Assembly (NCBI GenBank): GCA_963751795.1
Contig: CAVVVI010000004.1
Span: forward strand, 868,001 to 932,000
From: BOG-908 sp963751795
GTDB lineage: Bacteria; Pseudomonadota; Alphaproteobacteria; Acetobacterales; Acetobacteraceae
Length of the DNA stretch: 64,000 bases
Reading direction: 5' to 3'
Under the pieces are notes generated by a model that worked only from the letters and a program-made list of their open reading frames with translations, was not told where the DNA came from and searched no databases. Shown in pieces: positions 43,415-52,840 of this stretch. The first letter of the stretch is position 1. Each line of letters opens with the position of its first letter. Position numbers and translations under genes: made by a program.

Positions 43415-43451
43415 AGCAAAAGTTTCTTGCTTCTTTTTTGCAAAAAAGAAG
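43415..43451. repeat. Dispersed T-tract hairpin repeat, copy 4
   Basis: AAAAGTTTCTTG followed by the perfect palindrome CTTCTTTTTTG/CAAAAAAGAAG (43430-43451), preceded by 'gcgacagccgaagc'. It lies between the divergent DUF2075 and MFS genes, so here it cannot be a simple terminator. Confidence 0.7.
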
Positions 43452-43495
43452 GCCTTGCCTTGCCTACCCTCCGCCCAACAGGCTTCAAACCCAGC

Positions 43496-44933
43496 ATGCA
43501 ACCCATCGAAACCACCATCCCCGCCCGCATGGACCGGCTGCCCTGGAGCCGCTTCCACCTGCTCATCGTCGTGGCCCTCGGCATCACCTGGGTGCTCGAC
43601 GGGCTGGAGGTGACAATCGTCGGCTCCATCGGGCCGATGCTGCAGGATCGCTCGACGCTGGGGCTCTCGGCGCAGCAGATCGGCAGCATGGCGTCGGCCT
43701 ATGTCGCCGGGGCGGTAGTTGGAGCCATATTCTTCGGCTGGCTGACCGACCGCTACGGGCGCCGCCTGGTGTTCAACATTACGCTCGGGCTCTACGTGCT
43801 GGGGGTTCTGGCATCGGCGTGCGCGTGGAGTTTCTGGAGCCTGGCGGCGTTTCGCGTGGTGACCGGGCTGGGCATTGGCGGCGAATATGCGGCGATCAAC
43901 TCGGCGATCGACGAGCTGATTCCGGCGCGGCTGCGGGGGCGGGTCGATCTGATCGTGAACGGCAGCTATTGGGGCGGCGCGGCGCTGGGGGCTGCGGCAT
44001 CGCTGCTGTTGCTGGGCGGCGGCGTGGTGGCGCCGGCACTGGGTTGGCGGCTAGGGTTCGGCGTGGGCGGCGTGCTGGGGCTGGGCGTGTTGTTGCTGCG
44101 GCGGTTCGTGCCGGAAAGCCCGCGCTGGCTGGTGACGCATGGGCGGCAGGAAGAGGCCGAGCGCACCGTGGCCGAGGTGGAACGCCGCGTGGCCGAGAGC
44201 GGCGGCGGCGCGCTGGGCCCGGTGGAGGGCTCGTTGACGATTCACCCGCAGACATCGTTCGGTTTCGGGCTGATCTTCTCGGCAATGTTCGGCGCCTATA
44301 AATGGCGCAGCCTGCTGGCATTCACGCTGATGGCGGCGCAGGCTTTCCTGTTCAACGCGGTGTTCTTCACCTACGGGCTGGTGCTGACGCGCGCCTACAA
44401 CGTGCCGGCGCGCAACATCGGCGTGTATGTGCTGCCGCTGGCGCTGGGCAACTTGATGGGGCCGCTGCTGCTGGGCGGGCTGTTCGACACGGTGGGCCGG
44501 CGGCGGATGATTGCCGGCACCTACGGCCTGTCGGGCCTGCTGATGGCGGGCACCGGCTGGGCCTTCCATGCCGGCGTGCTGGATGCGTGGACGCAGACGG
44601 CCTGCTGGGTGGGCGTGTTCTTCGTGGCGAGTGCCGCGGCCAGCTCGGCCTATCTGACGGCCAGCGAGATCTTTCCGCTGGAGACGCGCGCGATGGCCAT
44701 CGCCATGTTCTACGCGCTGGGCACGTTGGTTGGCGGCGTGGGGGCGCCCTGGCTGTTCGGGCGGCTGATCGAGTCCGGCGTCGGCAGCGTGGCCTGGGGC
44801 TACGAGGGGGCGGCGGTGCTAATGATCGTGGCCGCCGCGAGTGGAGGTCTGGCTGGGCATCGATGCGGAGGGCAAGAGCCTGGAGAGCATTGCGCTGCCG
44901 CTGTCGGGCGGGGTCAGCGGCAGCCGAACGTGA
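43496..44933 (+). CDS. MFS transporter, C-terminus frameshifted as sequenced
   Basis: Twelve-helix transporter, about 478 residues when repaired. The start at 43496 (MQPIETTIPARMDRLPWSRF) avoids the repeat-encoded prefix. The MFS motif A is in GWLTDRYGRRLVF, with a second copy in GLFDTVGRRRMI, and the signature GIGGEYAAINSAIDELIPA follows helix 4. This resembles the sugar/aromatic acid:H+ symporter branch. Near 44840 one extra base ('gccgcgagtgg') changes the last 30 residues. The natural tail, VEVWLGIDAEGKSLESIALP, is in the next frame and ends at TGA 44931-44933. As sequenced, the raw frame runs on to 44941 with a different tail. Confidence 0.85.
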
Positions 44934-45195
44934 CGTCGTAAGCCGTGGGGTAATACGGCGTGTGCGGGTCGCCGTCGGGATGGCCGTCGAGCAGCACGGC
45001 CGCCCTGCCCTGCGCGCGGCAGAACGCGCTGGCATGGGCGAGTGCGGCGCCCTGTGCGGCCGGGCCGCCGCCGAGCGCAGGCGCCCGCATGTCCGATAGC
45101 GTGTAAGTGCCCGGGCCGATCGGGATGACGCCGCTGGTGGCGGTGCAGGCGGCGGCTGGCAGGGCGGCCAGGGCGATGAGCATGCAGGTGTTCAT
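44914..45195 (-). CDS. Small lipoprotein of unknown function
   Basis: A 93-residue protein. The start at 45195 gives a short signal with a lipobox (LIALAALPAAAC). The mature part (PIGPGTYTLSDMRAPALGGG and FCRAQGRAAVLLDG) has two cysteines and is probably periplasmic. The pattern 'GPGTY-x-L' is common among small alphaproteobacterial lipoproteins without known function. It is convergent with the MFS gene, whose end it overlaps by about 20 bp. Confidence 0.65.
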   Translation of the reverse strand: MNTCMLIALAALPAAACTATSGVIPIGPGTYTLSDMRAPALGGGPAAQGAALAHASAFCRAQGRAAVLLDGHPDGDPHTPYYPTAYDVTFGCR

Positions 45196-45316
45196 GCAGG
45201 ACGTTTGGCCATGCCAGCCCCCGGCCGCACCCCACAAAAATGTGACGAATTGGTGCTGCGGAATTTGGGTCCGATTACGTTATGGTTAACAATCTGTTTG
45301 GAGCGGTCCGTATACC

Positions 45317-45640
45317 ATGAGCCAATCTGCTTTGGCGCCACAGCCCGGAGAGGCCGTCGGCGCGCCGGTTACGTTCAACAGGTATCTGCCGGCTTCGGCG
45401 ATGACCTGCGTGCCGGATGTGGCCAACAACCATCACGAGCTGCACTGGCTGGCGTATGTGCCGCCGCATGGCAGGCCGAGCTTTCCGTTGCGCACGGAAT
45501 GCGAGCTGTGGCGCTGGCATGATGGCGAGTGGCGGAGCCTGTTCGTGGCCGGCAGCCGGTTCACGCCCGATGAGTTGCACGACCAGGGCTGGCGCTATTG
45601 CAAGCCGTGCGAGCCGGTGGTGGCGCTCATCAAGGCCTGA
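45317..45640 (+). CDS. Hypothetical protein
   Basis: A 107-residue cytoplasmic-looking protein with aromatic residues (HHELHWLAYVPPHGRPSF, WRWHDGEWRSLFVAGSRFTP) and four cysteines. I do not recognise a family. It stands alone between convergent and divergent neighbours. Confidence 0.5.
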   Translation: MSQSALAPQPGEAVGAPVTFNRYLPASAMTCVPDVANNHHELHWLAYVPPHGRPSFPLRTECELWRWHDGEWRSLFVAGSRFTPDELHDQGWRYCKPCEPVVALIKA

Positions 45641-45668
45641 GCGCCCCGCGCTCGATGCGCTGGCCGGA

Positions 45669-46262
45669 TTAGGCGTTCGCTTGATCCGGCGCCGGCGCGG
45701 GCGCCGTGTCGGTTTGCGGTGGCGTTTCGCCGTTGGCCTCGGGCAGCCGTGCGTGGAGTTCGTCAACCAGGTGTTCGAGTGACGACGTGCGGCTGAGGGC
45801 CAGCGCGCCGTCCGCATTATCCTGCGTCACGCCCAGCTTGCGGCTGATGCGGTCCAGCATCTGGATGGTGATGGATGCTTCCTGTTCGGCCATCAGATTG
45901 ACCTGCAGGTCGAAATGGTCGCGACGGCTGGCCAGGCTGGTCATGCGGTTCTGCGCCATCAGCACGAAGGCGGAGAGGATGACGGCTTCGTAGCAGGCCA
46001 GCATGGAGAGGAAGTTGTACGGGTAAGGGTCGAACGGCTTGACCCAATGCAGGCCGCCGCTGTTCAGCGCGATCCAGATGATGAGGATCGCCAGGTGGAC
46101 CCCCACGAAGGCGAGCGTGCCGACGAACCGGCCGACGCGTTCGATGGCTGCCTCGGTCACGCTTTTGCTGCGGGCCGCGTGCTTTTCCAGGTCGAGCACG
46201 CGGTCGATGTTGCGGCGGACGTGGGCGGCGGCGTGGCCCTCGTGCTGGGGGAATTCGGGCAA
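45669..46262 (-). CDS. DUF1003 membrane protein
   Basis: A 197-residue protein with two adjacent membrane helices (GTLAFVGVHLAILIIWIALN, PYNFLSMLACYEAVILSAFV). The DUF1003 block is PFDPYPYNFLSMLACYEAV, followed by MAQNRMTSLASRRDHFDLQV. The N-terminal helical region and the acidic, proline-rich tail are cytoplasmic. Function is unknown; stress-related roles have been proposed in the family. The next gene upstream on the same strand is the DUF1328 gene, and the stop of that gene is 4 bp from this start. Confidence 0.85.
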   Translation of the reverse strand: MPEFPQHEGHAAAHVRRNIDRVLDLEKHAARSKSVTEAAIERVGRFVGTLAFVGVHLAILIIWIALNSGGLHWVKPFDPYPYNFLSMLACYEAVILSAFVLMAQNRMTSLASRRDHFDLQVNLMAEQEASITIQMLDRISRKLGVTQDNADGALALSRTSSLEHLVDELHARLPEANGETPPQTDTAPAPAPDQANA

Positions 46263-46266
46263 ATTG

Positions 46267-46440
46267 CTAGCTGATCAGGTTGATGCCGGTGATCGCCAGG
46301 ATGACGAAGAGCAGGAAGATGGCGATGGCGATGAAGAAGAAGATTTTGGCGATGCCGGCGGTGGCGGCCGAGATGCCGCTGAAGCCCAGCACGCCGGCAA
46401 CGATGGAGATCAGGGCGAAAAGCAGGGCGTAGCGCAGCAT
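46267..46440 (-). CDS. DUF1328 small membrane protein
   Basis: A 57-residue protein, starting at ATG 46440 as is usual for the family. It is almost entirely hydrophobic, with two helices (YALLFALISIVAGVLGFSGI and IFFFIAIAIFLLFVILAITG). The family is widespread and often stress-induced, function unknown. It is probably transcribed with the downstream DUF1003 gene. Confidence 0.85.
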   Translation of the reverse strand: MLRYALLFALISIVAGVLGFSGISAATAGIAKIFFFIAIAIFLLFVILAITGINLIS

Positions 46441-46550
46441 GGGTGTCACTCCGAGGGGCGCGGATCGCGCTGTCGAGGGTATGAACGCGAGAAGATGGTT
46501 GGCGTTCGTTGGAAGCCGCCTGAAAGCAAGGCGGGTGCGGGTGGCCTAAG

Positions 46551-48278
46551 TCAGCGCCCCCGTCGCGGGCTGGGTTGCGGGTGGGCGGCGCTGAGCGGTT
46601 TGGCCGAGGCCATGTGCTGGCGGGCCTTGGCCTCGGCGGAGCCTGCGACGAAGTATTTCTTCGACCATGACAAGTCGGCGGTCAGGGTGAATTTGCTTGG
46701 GTCCGGCGCGGCGCCTGCCGATCCCGTGCGCGCCTGGTAGGCGTCGCGGGCGCGGTAGTGTTCGAACAGGCGCATGAATTCGGCGAAGTAGATGCGGGCC
46801 ATGCGCGGGCAGTCGGTGATTTCGAGCAGGTTCTCGTCGTTATTGTGCAGCGAATTGCCGCTGAAATTGGCCGAGCCGGTGAAGACGATCGGGGTATCGC
46901 CTTCGGCGTCGATGACGACGAATTTGTGGTGGACGCGCACCATGATCTTGGGGTTTTCGCCCGGCCACAGGATCCGTTCGGGTGCGAAGCCGTCAGGCGT
47001 GTCGTTGGCGGCAAAGGCGCTGAAGCCGACAACGTCGTGGTCGGCGCGCGCGCGGTCCATGATGGCGATTTTGGCGGCCACGTCGGCGCGGGCGGGGTCG
47101 CCGCCCGGCGCCGATGTCGGCACCCGGTTGACGAGGCCCAGCATAAGCAGCCCGCGGTCGCCGGCCGCGAACACGGCATCGAGCAAACCCTTGTCGGTGG
47201 GATCGAACGCGCAGAGGAGGACCGACTTGGTGGCGGCGCCGATTGCGGCCACGATGGTGTCCAGGGAGACGCGCGCGGTTTTGGCTTCCGGCGGGAAGAA
47301 CACGCGGATGGTGGCGTCGCCCGCCGCAACCGGGGCGGACCATCCAGTCTGGTCGGATTGCGTGTGGCGCAAGGTCGGGTCGGCATCGAGCAGGCGTTTG
47401 CGTGCGAGATACAATGCCGCCAGATCTGGTGACTCGAACAGGTGCAGCACGTTGGCCTGCGCCGATAAACCCTCGCTGGTGAAGTTCGCCGAGCCCGCCA
47501 TGACCGCTTCGGGATGATCCCCCTTGCCCACCCGGACGAGGAACTTATCGTGCATGATGTTGGCCTTGGTGCGCGGCGCGAATGCGGCGGCCGGCCGGCC
47601 TGCGTCGGTGAGCTCCTGGATCGCTTTGTCCGAAGCCGTGTCTTTCGATGTGCGGTTGTAGGCGAGCGACAGCGCGCCGCCGTAATTGCGCATCGCCGGG
47701 ATGATCCACGTCTCGTCGGTGAGGTGGTAGATTGCGCCCGCGACATCCTTGCCGCCGGCACGGGCAAGGAATTGCGGCACGGCCTGTTCCAGCCCGTTGC
47801 CGAGCCAGGCGCGCGCGGCCTTTTGCGCCGAAGGTGTCGAGATGTCGGAGAACTGGCGCGCGAAAGCCTGCGAGCTGACCACCGCGCGATTGAACCAGGT
47901 CGAAATGCCGTTCTCTTCGACCTGCGGTATGGCGACTTCGATCGTTGCCGCCTCCGCATCGAGCAGCTTCAGGTTGCCCGGCGTTCCGGTGACGGGCACG
48001 ATGGTGTAAGTGAACGCCGTGCCGCGATCGCGCGTGGTGATGCGGGCATCCCACCAATAGAATTTCTGGATCGGCGCCTCGTTGCTCGGCAGATCTGCGC
48101 CGCCCGGTGCCGGGCCATCGAAGCCGATGCGGTTCGGCAGCCAGCTTGTGGAAGCGCCCTGGAAGCCCGGTGCGCGCCGAATCGCGAAACCGAGGAAGTC
48201 CGGCCGGCCGGCGGCCTTCCAATCGAAGGCGAGCAGGGCCAAAGTGGGCGAGGTGTAGGCGGCGACGACGACGGGCAT
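46551..48278 (-). CDS. Phospholipase D-like protein with two HKD motifs
   Basis: A 575-residue protein. The start at 48278 (MPVVVAAYTSP) gives no obvious signal peptide. Two PLD motifs are present: HDKFLVRVGKGDHPEAVMAG followed by SANFTSEG, and HHKFVVIDAEGDTPIVFTG followed by SANFSGNSL. Both have the His and Lys needed for the phosphatidyl-histidine intermediate. The N-terminal 230 residues are beta-rich. It could hydrolyse lipids or nucleic acids; many such proteins act as nucleases. It is divergent from the S1/P1 nuclease. Confidence 0.82.
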   Translation of the reverse strand: MPVVVAAYTSPTLALLAFDWKAAGRPDFLGFAIRRAPGFQGASTSWLPNRIGFDGPAPGGADLPSNEAPIQKFYWWDARITTRDRGTAFTYTIVPVTGTPGNLKLLDAEAATIEVAIPQVEENGISTWFNRAVVSSQAFARQFSDISTPSAQKAARAWLGNGLEQAVPQFLARAGGKDVAGAIYHLTDETWIIPAMRNYGGALSLAYNRTSKDTASDKAIQELTDAGRPAAAFAPRTKANIMHDKFLVRVGKGDHPEAVMAGSANFTSEGLSAQANVLHLFESPDLAALYLARKRLLDADPTLRHTQSDQTGWSAPVAAGDATIRVFFPPEAKTARVSLDTIVAAIGAATKSVLLCAFDPTDKGLLDAVFAAGDRGLLMLGLVNRVPTSAPGGDPARADVAAKIAIMDRARADHDVVGFSAFAANDTPDGFAPERILWPGENPKIMVRVHHKFVVIDAEGDTPIVFTGSANFSGNSLHNNDENLLEITDCPRMARIYFAEFMRLFEHYRARDAYQARTGSAGAAPDPSKFTLTADLSWSKKYFVAGSAEAKARQHMASAKPLSAAHPQPSPRRGR

Positions 48279-48432
48279 CGGCTGACCTTCCTGCTTGCAA
48301 TGGACGGTTGTCGTGACCGAGCAAGCGCCTTCTGCAACGCTTGCGCAAAGCGTCGGTCGTGTCACTTGCCTGACCGGAGGCATGAAGTTTTTGCTACGGT
48401 GGTTGGGCTTACCCGCCGCGGTATTGCCGGAG

Positions 48433-49380
48433 ATGAAGCGCCGTATGGAACACGCAGAAGCTTCCTTTGCCTGGCACCGCAACCGCTGCAGGTGGGCGCC
48501 GGCTACGCGCCTGCTCGCCGCATTCCTGCTCGTCGTCTCGCCCGCTGGTCCGGCGCTGGCCTGGGGCGACGAGGGCCATGAGATCACGGCCTTGATCGCT
48601 GCCCACTACATGCAGCCGGAGGTTCGCGCGAAGGTGGATGCCATGCTCGCTGCCGACGAAGGCAACAGGCTCACGGCGCACGACCTCGCCTCGGCAGCGA
48701 CCTGGGCGGACAAGTTTCGCGAGAGCTCGCCGCAGGCCAAGGAGCAGACCCGGCAATGGCATTTCGTCGATATCGAGCTGTCCGCCCCCGACGAGGCTGC
48801 GGCCTGCTTCGGATGCCCTGTGCTGGCCCCAGGCCAGGCCGCCTTTCCGGGCGTGGCGCAGGATTGCGTGGTGGACAAGATCGACGCGTTTGCTGCCGAG
48901 CTGCGCGATCCGGCCACGGCGGCGGCAGAACGGCTGCTGGCGCTCAAATTCGTCCTGCATTTCGTGGGCGACCTGCACCAGCCGCTGCATGCGTCCGACG
49001 ACAAGGATGCGGGCGGCAACAAGAAGCTGCTGAGCCCGCCGGTCGGGACGTCGCACAACCTGCATGCCTTCTGGGACACCGCCGTGGTGGAAGCTTTGGG
49101 CCGCGACCCGCAGAGGGTGGCCGACGCGCTCGCCGTCCGGATCACGCCGGCGCAGGTGGCGGCCTGGTCGGTGGGCGGTGCGGTGGACTGGGCACAGGAG
49201 GCGTTTGCGCTGGCCAAGGCAGACGCCTACGGGCGGTTGCCCCCGCCCGATGCGCGCGGAGAGTATCGGCTGACGCCAACCTACCAGGCGATGGCCAGCC
49301 AGGATGCGGCCGTGCAGTTGTCCAAGGCGGGCGTCCGGCTCGCCGTCGTGCTCAATCGCGCGCTGGGCACGAGCAGGTAG
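48433..49380 (+). CDS. S1/P1-type nuclease
   Basis: A 315-residue exported zinc nuclease. The start at 48433 is preferred, though an ATG at 48382 is in frame. After the signal peptide, the mature protein begins with W in LAWGDEGHEITALI, supplying Trp1 and His ligands. Other ligands are in DLASAATWADKFR, WHFVDIELS, LHFVGDLHQPLHAS and HNLHAFWDTAVVE. All zinc ligands of S1/P1 nucleases appear present. It degrades single-stranded nucleic acids and 3'-nucleotides, probably for phosphate scavenging in the periplasm. Confidence 0.88.
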   Translation: MKRRMEHAEASFAWHRNRCRWAPATRLLAAFLLVVSPAGPALAWGDEGHEITALIAAHYMQPEVRAKVDAMLAADEGNRLTAHDLASAATWADKFRESSPQAKEQTRQWHFVDIELSAPDEAAACFGCPVLAPGQAAFPGVAQDCVVDKIDAFAAELRDPATAAAERLLALKFVLHFVGDLHQPLHASDDKDAGGNKKLLSPPVGTSHNLHAFWDTAVVEALGRDPQRVADALAVRITPAQVAAWSVGGAVDWAQEAFALAKADAYGRLPPPDARGEYRLTPTYQAMASQDAAVQLSKAGVRLAVVLNRALGTSR

Positions 49381-49441
49381 GCGCGTATGCCGCGCTGCCC
49401 TGATCTGTTTCGCAGCAAGCGAGGGTAGCGTTGCGAGAGGC

Positions 49442-49518
49442 TGGTGCGCCCTGCTGGACTCGAACCAGCGACCCATAGCTTAGAAGGCTATTGCTCTATC
49501 CACCTGAGCTAAGGGCGC
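49442..49518 (-). tRNA. tRNA-Arg (anticodon TCT)
   Basis: Cloverleaf on the minus strand with acceptor GCGCCCT/AGGGCGC, encoded CCA, anticodon loop CTTCTAA giving TCT, and T arm CTGG TTCGAGT CCAG. Length 77 nt. Confidence 0.95.
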
Positions 49519-49527
49519 GCTCGCCGG

Positions 49528-49833
49528 CTAGTGCGTCCAGTTGTCCAGCCGGCCGTATTTGAAATTGTCCGCATACACTTTCGGCTTGTGGACGCGGATC
49601 GGCGGCAGCTCCACATCATACGGGATGGCGTTGCGGTCGGCGTAGGCGATCGCCTGCTCGCGCGTGTCGAACGAGAGATGGACCTGCGCCTGGGTGTCGC
49701 CGCTGCCGAACCAGCCCATCAGCGCATCCTGCCGGCGTTGCTGGGCGGGTTCCCACTCCAGCGCCCAGCGGTCGGTATTGGCCATGCCGGACTGGGTGGA
49801 GCTTTTCTGCTGCTGGAAGATGCGGGCGCGCAT
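49528..49833 (-). CDS. NADH:ubiquinone oxidoreductase accessory subunit, NDUFS4-like
   Basis: A 101-residue protein of the ETC complex I subunit family. ARIFQQQKSSTQSGMANTDR, then WALEWEPAQQRRQDALMGW, GSGDTQAQVHLSFDTREQAI and KPKVYADNFKYGRLDNWTH are the conserved blocks. In mitochondria and alphaproteobacteria it stabilises the NADH module of complex I. It stands between two tRNA genes, far from the nuo operon, which is usual. The start at 49833 excludes the tRNA-Pro sequence that the raw frame reads through. Confidence 0.9.
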   Translation of the reverse strand: MRARIFQQQKSSTQSGMANTDRWALEWEPAQQRRQDALMGWFGSGDTQAQVHLSFDTREQAIAYADRNAIPYDVELPPIRVHKPKVYADNFKYGRLDNWTH

Positions 49834-49852
49834 GGCGGGGCCTCCGGTGGTG

Positions 49853-49929
49853 TGGTCGGGGCGAGAGGATTCGAACCTCCGGCCCCCTGCTCCCAAAGCA
49901 GGTGCTCTACCAGGCTGAGCTACGCCCCG
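49853..49929 (-). tRNA. tRNA-Pro (anticodon TGG)
   Basis: Cloverleaf on the minus strand with acceptor CGGGGCG/CGCCCCG, encoded CCA, anticodon loop TTTGGGA giving TGG, and T arm GGAGG TTCGAAT CCTCT. Length 77 nt. Confidence 0.95.
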
Positions 49930-50097
49930 GACCTGGGGTGAGTATCTAGAGCAGGCAAGCCCGGCTTCATAGGGCGTCGAGGCGGCCGGCCAGGCCGGTT
50001 TATTGCGGCACGGGGCGCGCGGCCGGCCTTGACCTCCGGCGATGCTGACCGCATCTGAGTGCAATCAGGACCTGCTCAGTCCGCTAACAGGTGGCCC

Positions 50098-50595
50098 ATG
50101 CTGCGTCTCTCCAAGCTGACCGACTACGCCGTGGTCGTGCTGGTGCGCCTGTCCAGGGAGGCAGGGGTGCAGACCTCGCCCGGGATCGCGGCTGCTATCG
50201 GCATCCCCGAGCCCACGGTGGCCAAGGTGCTGAAGGCGATGACGGCCGCGGGCCTGGCCGCCTCCCAGCGCGGCGCGCGGGGCGGCTATCGGCTGGCGCG
50301 GCCGTTGGCGACCATCGCGGTTTCCGACGTGATCGCGGCCGTCGATGGGCCGATCGCGCTGACGGCCTGCGTGGATGGCGGCGCCTGCGAAAGCGGTTGC
50401 CTGTGCCCGCTGCGCGGCCGGTGGGATCCGGTGAACCACGCCATCCGCGCGGCCCTGCGCGCGATCAGCCTGGCCGACATGGAGGCTGCCGTGATGCCGG
50501 CGGGCTACCGTGGGGCCGTGCAACCCGCCGAACCCGGGCCTGCGCCGGGGCTTTCTGGCCTTGCCTACGCCGACCATGCTCCGCCCGCCGTTTAA
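50098..50595 (+). CDS. sufR: Rrf2-family SUF operon regulator
   Basis: A 165-residue Rrf2 winged-helix regulator. The HTH is KLTDYAVVVLVRLSREAG to EPTVAKVLKAMTAAG, and the wing is SQRGARGGYRLARPL. The Cys cluster CVDGGACESGCLCPL, between residues 97 and 115, fits Fe-S cluster binding, so the protein can sense Fe-S status and repress the operon when clusters are sufficient. It is the first gene of suf, 10 bp before sufB. The promoter should lie in 49930-50097. Confidence 0.9.
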   Translation: MLRLSKLTDYAVVVLVRLSREAGVQTSPGIAAAIGIPEPTVAKVLKAMTAAGLAASQRGARGGYRLARPLATIAVSDVIAAVDGPIALTACVDGGACESGCLCPLRGRWDPVNHAIRAALRAISLADMEAAVMPAGYRGAVQPAEPGPAPGLSGLAYADHAPPAV

Positions 50596-50605
50596 GGATC
50601 GTTAG

Positions 50606-52087
50606 ATGCCCGCCATCGCCGAAACCCTGCAGACCGTACAATCCGTGGCCGAGAGCGGCTACAAATGGGGGTTCGAGACCGACATCGAGATGGAGTTCGC
50701 GCCCAAGGGCCTGAACACCGACATCGTGCGGCTGATCAGCGCGCGGAAGAGCGAGCCGGAGTGGCTGCTGGAATGGCGCCTGGCCGCATTCTCCGCCTGG
50801 CAGGCCATGGAAGAGCCGACCTGGGCGCTGCTCGACTATCCCAAGATCGACTACCAGGACTCCTTCTACTACGCCGCGCCGAAGAAGAAGCCCGGCCCGG
50901 CTTCGCTCGACGAAGTCGATCCCGAGCTGCTGCGCATGTATGAAAAGCTGGGCATTCCGGTAAGCGAGCGGGCGATCCTGGCTGGCGTGGAGGGTGCCGA
51001 GGCGCGCCCGCCGATGGCGGTGGACGCGGTGTTCGACAGCGTTTCGGTGGCCACCACCTTCCGCAGCACGCTGGCCAAGTCCGGCGTGATCTTCTGCCCG
51101 ATCAGCGAGGCGGTGAAGGACCACCCCGAGCTGGTGCGCAAGTATCTGGGCAGCGTGGTGCCGCCGACCGACAACTACTTTGCCGCGCTGAACTCGGCGG
51201 TGTTCACCGATGGCAGCTTCGTGTTCATCCCCAAGGGCGTCGCCTGCCCGATGGAGCTGTCCACCTATTTCCGCATCAATGCCAAGAACACCGGCCAGTT
51301 CGAGCGGACGCTGATCGTCTGCGAGGACGGTGCCAGCGTGAGCTACCTAGAAGGCTGCACCGCGCCGATGCGCGACGAAAACCAGCTGCATGCTGCCGTC
51401 GTCGAGCTGGTGGCGATGGATGACGCCAAGATCAAATACTCGACGGTACAGAACTGGTATCCGGGCGACGCCCAGGGGCGCGGCGGCATCTATAACTTCG
51501 TGACCAAGCGCGGCGCCTGCCGCGGTGCACGCAGCAAGATCAGCTGGACGCAGGTGGAAACCGGTTCGGCGATCACCTGGAAATATCCATCCTGTGTGCT
51601 GCAGGGCGAGGGCAGCACCGGCGAGTTCTATTCGGTGGCACTGACCAACAACCACCAGCAGGCCGATACCGGCACCAAGATGATTCATATCGGCAAGAAC
51701 ACGACCAGCACGATCGTCTCGAAGGGGATTTCGGCCGGCCATTCCAACAACACCTATCGCGGCCTGGTGAAGATCCTGCCCAAGGCGAGCGGTGCGCGGA
51801 ACCACACGCAGTGCGACAGCCTGCTGATCGGCGATCTGTGCGGCGCGCATACGGTGCCCTACATCGAATGCCGCAACCCGGGCGCCAAGGTGGAACACGA
51901 GGCGACCACCTCGAAGATTGCCGAGGACCAGCTGTTCTACTGCCGGCAGCGCGGGCTTTCCCAGGAGGACGCAGTGGGCCTGATCGTCAACGGCTTCTGC
52001 CGCGAGGTGCTCAAGGAGCTGCCGATGGAGTTTGCCGTCGAGGCGCAGAAACTGCTCGCCGTCTCCCTCGAAGGCTCGGTGGGCTGA
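50606..52087 (+). CDS. sufB: Fe-S cluster assembly protein SufB
   Basis: A 493-residue scaffold subunit, intact. Blocks of the family include SVFTDGSFVFIPKGVACPME, YLEGCTAPMRDENQLHAAVV, KYSTVQNWYPGD and SKGISAGHSNNTYRGLVKI, then NHTQCDSLLIG with the C-terminal Cys region and a HEATTSKIAEDQLFYCRQRG ending. SufB with SufC and SufD assembles clusters on the basis of sulfur delivered by SufS. It precedes sufC by 2 bp. Confidence 0.96.
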   Translation: MPAIAETLQTVQSVAESGYKWGFETDIEMEFAPKGLNTDIVRLISARKSEPEWLLEWRLAAFSAWQAMEEPTWALLDYPKIDYQDSFYYAAPKKKPGPASLDEVDPELLRMYEKLGIPVSERAILAGVEGAEARPPMAVDAVFDSVSVATTFRSTLAKSGVIFCPISEAVKDHPELVRKYLGSVVPPTDNYFAALNSAVFTDGSFVFIPKGVACPMELSTYFRINAKNTGQFERTLIVCEDGASVSYLEGCTAPMRDENQLHAAVVELVAMDDAKIKYSTVQNWYPGDAQGRGGIYNFVTKRGACRGARSKISWTQVETGSAITWKYPSCVLQGEGSTGEFYSVALTNNHQQADTGTKMIHIGKNTTSTIVSKGISAGHSNNTYRGLVKILPKASGARNHTQCDSLLIGDLCGAHTVPYIECRNPGAKVEHEATTSKIAEDQLFYCRQRGLSQEDAVGLIVNGFCREVLKELPMEFAVEAQKLLAVSLEGSVG

Positions 52088-52089
52088 GC

Positions 52090-52840
52090 ATGCTGGTTAT
52101 TTCCAATCTTCAGGCCAGCATTGGCGAGAAGCCTATCCTGCGCGGCATTGACCTTACCGTGCCCGATGGTGAGGTGCATGCCATCATGGGGCCGAACGGC
52201 TCGGGCAAGTCCACGCTGAGCTACGTGCTTTCGGGCCGCGAGGACTTCACCGTGACGGGCGGCACGGCGACGTTCGACGGGGCGGATCTGCTGGCGATGG
52301 AGCCCGAGGCGCGGGCGCAGGCGGGGCTGTTCCTGGCGTTCCAGGCGCCGGTGGAACTGCCCGGGGTGGGCAACGCCAACTTCCTGCGCACGGCGCTGAA
52401 CGCCATCCGCCGCGCGCGCGGCGAGGCTGAGCTGGATGCGGCGCAGTTCCTCAAGCTGGCGCGGGCCGAGGCCAAGCGGTTGCAGATGCCGGACGACATG
52501 CTCAAGCGCAACGTCAATGTCGGGTTTTCGGGCGGCGAGAAGAAGCGCAACGAGGTGCTGCAGATGACCATGCTGCGGCCCAAGCTCGCCATTCTCGACG
52601 AGACCGATAGCGGGCTCGACATCGATGCGCTGAAGATCGTGGGCGATGGCGTGAATGCGTTGCGCGGCGCCTGGTTTTTCGGCGCTGGTGATCACGCATC
52701 ACCAGCGGTTGCTCGATCACATCGTGCCCGATGCGGTGCATGTGCTCGCACATGGGCGGATCGTGCGTAGCGGCGGGGCCGACCTGGCCCGCGCGCTGGA
52801 AGCGCAAGGCTACGCGCAGGTGATCGCGGAGGCGGCGTGA
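52090..52840 (+). pseudogene. sufC: Fe-S assembly ATPase SufC, frameshifted as sequenced
   Basis: ABC ATPase of the SufBCD complex, about 249 residues when repaired. Walker A is in AIMGPNGSGKSTLSYVLSG, the signature is VGFSGGEKKRNEVLQM and Walker B is LAILDETDSGLDIDALK. At about 52672 ('gcgcctggttttt') one extra base breaks the frame. The natural continuation, GFSALVITHHQRLLDHIVPD, then VHVLAHGRIVRSGG and the normal end, is in the next frame and stops at 52838-52840, overlapping sufD. As sequenced the product would lose the switch His. Given its position in an otherwise complete operon, error is likelier than loss. Confidence 0.92.

Noticed and set aside
46682..47959. 425-codon frame inside the PLD-like gene
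   Set aside because: Arg/Ser/Pro-rich out-of-frame reading; the main frame has both HKD motifs.
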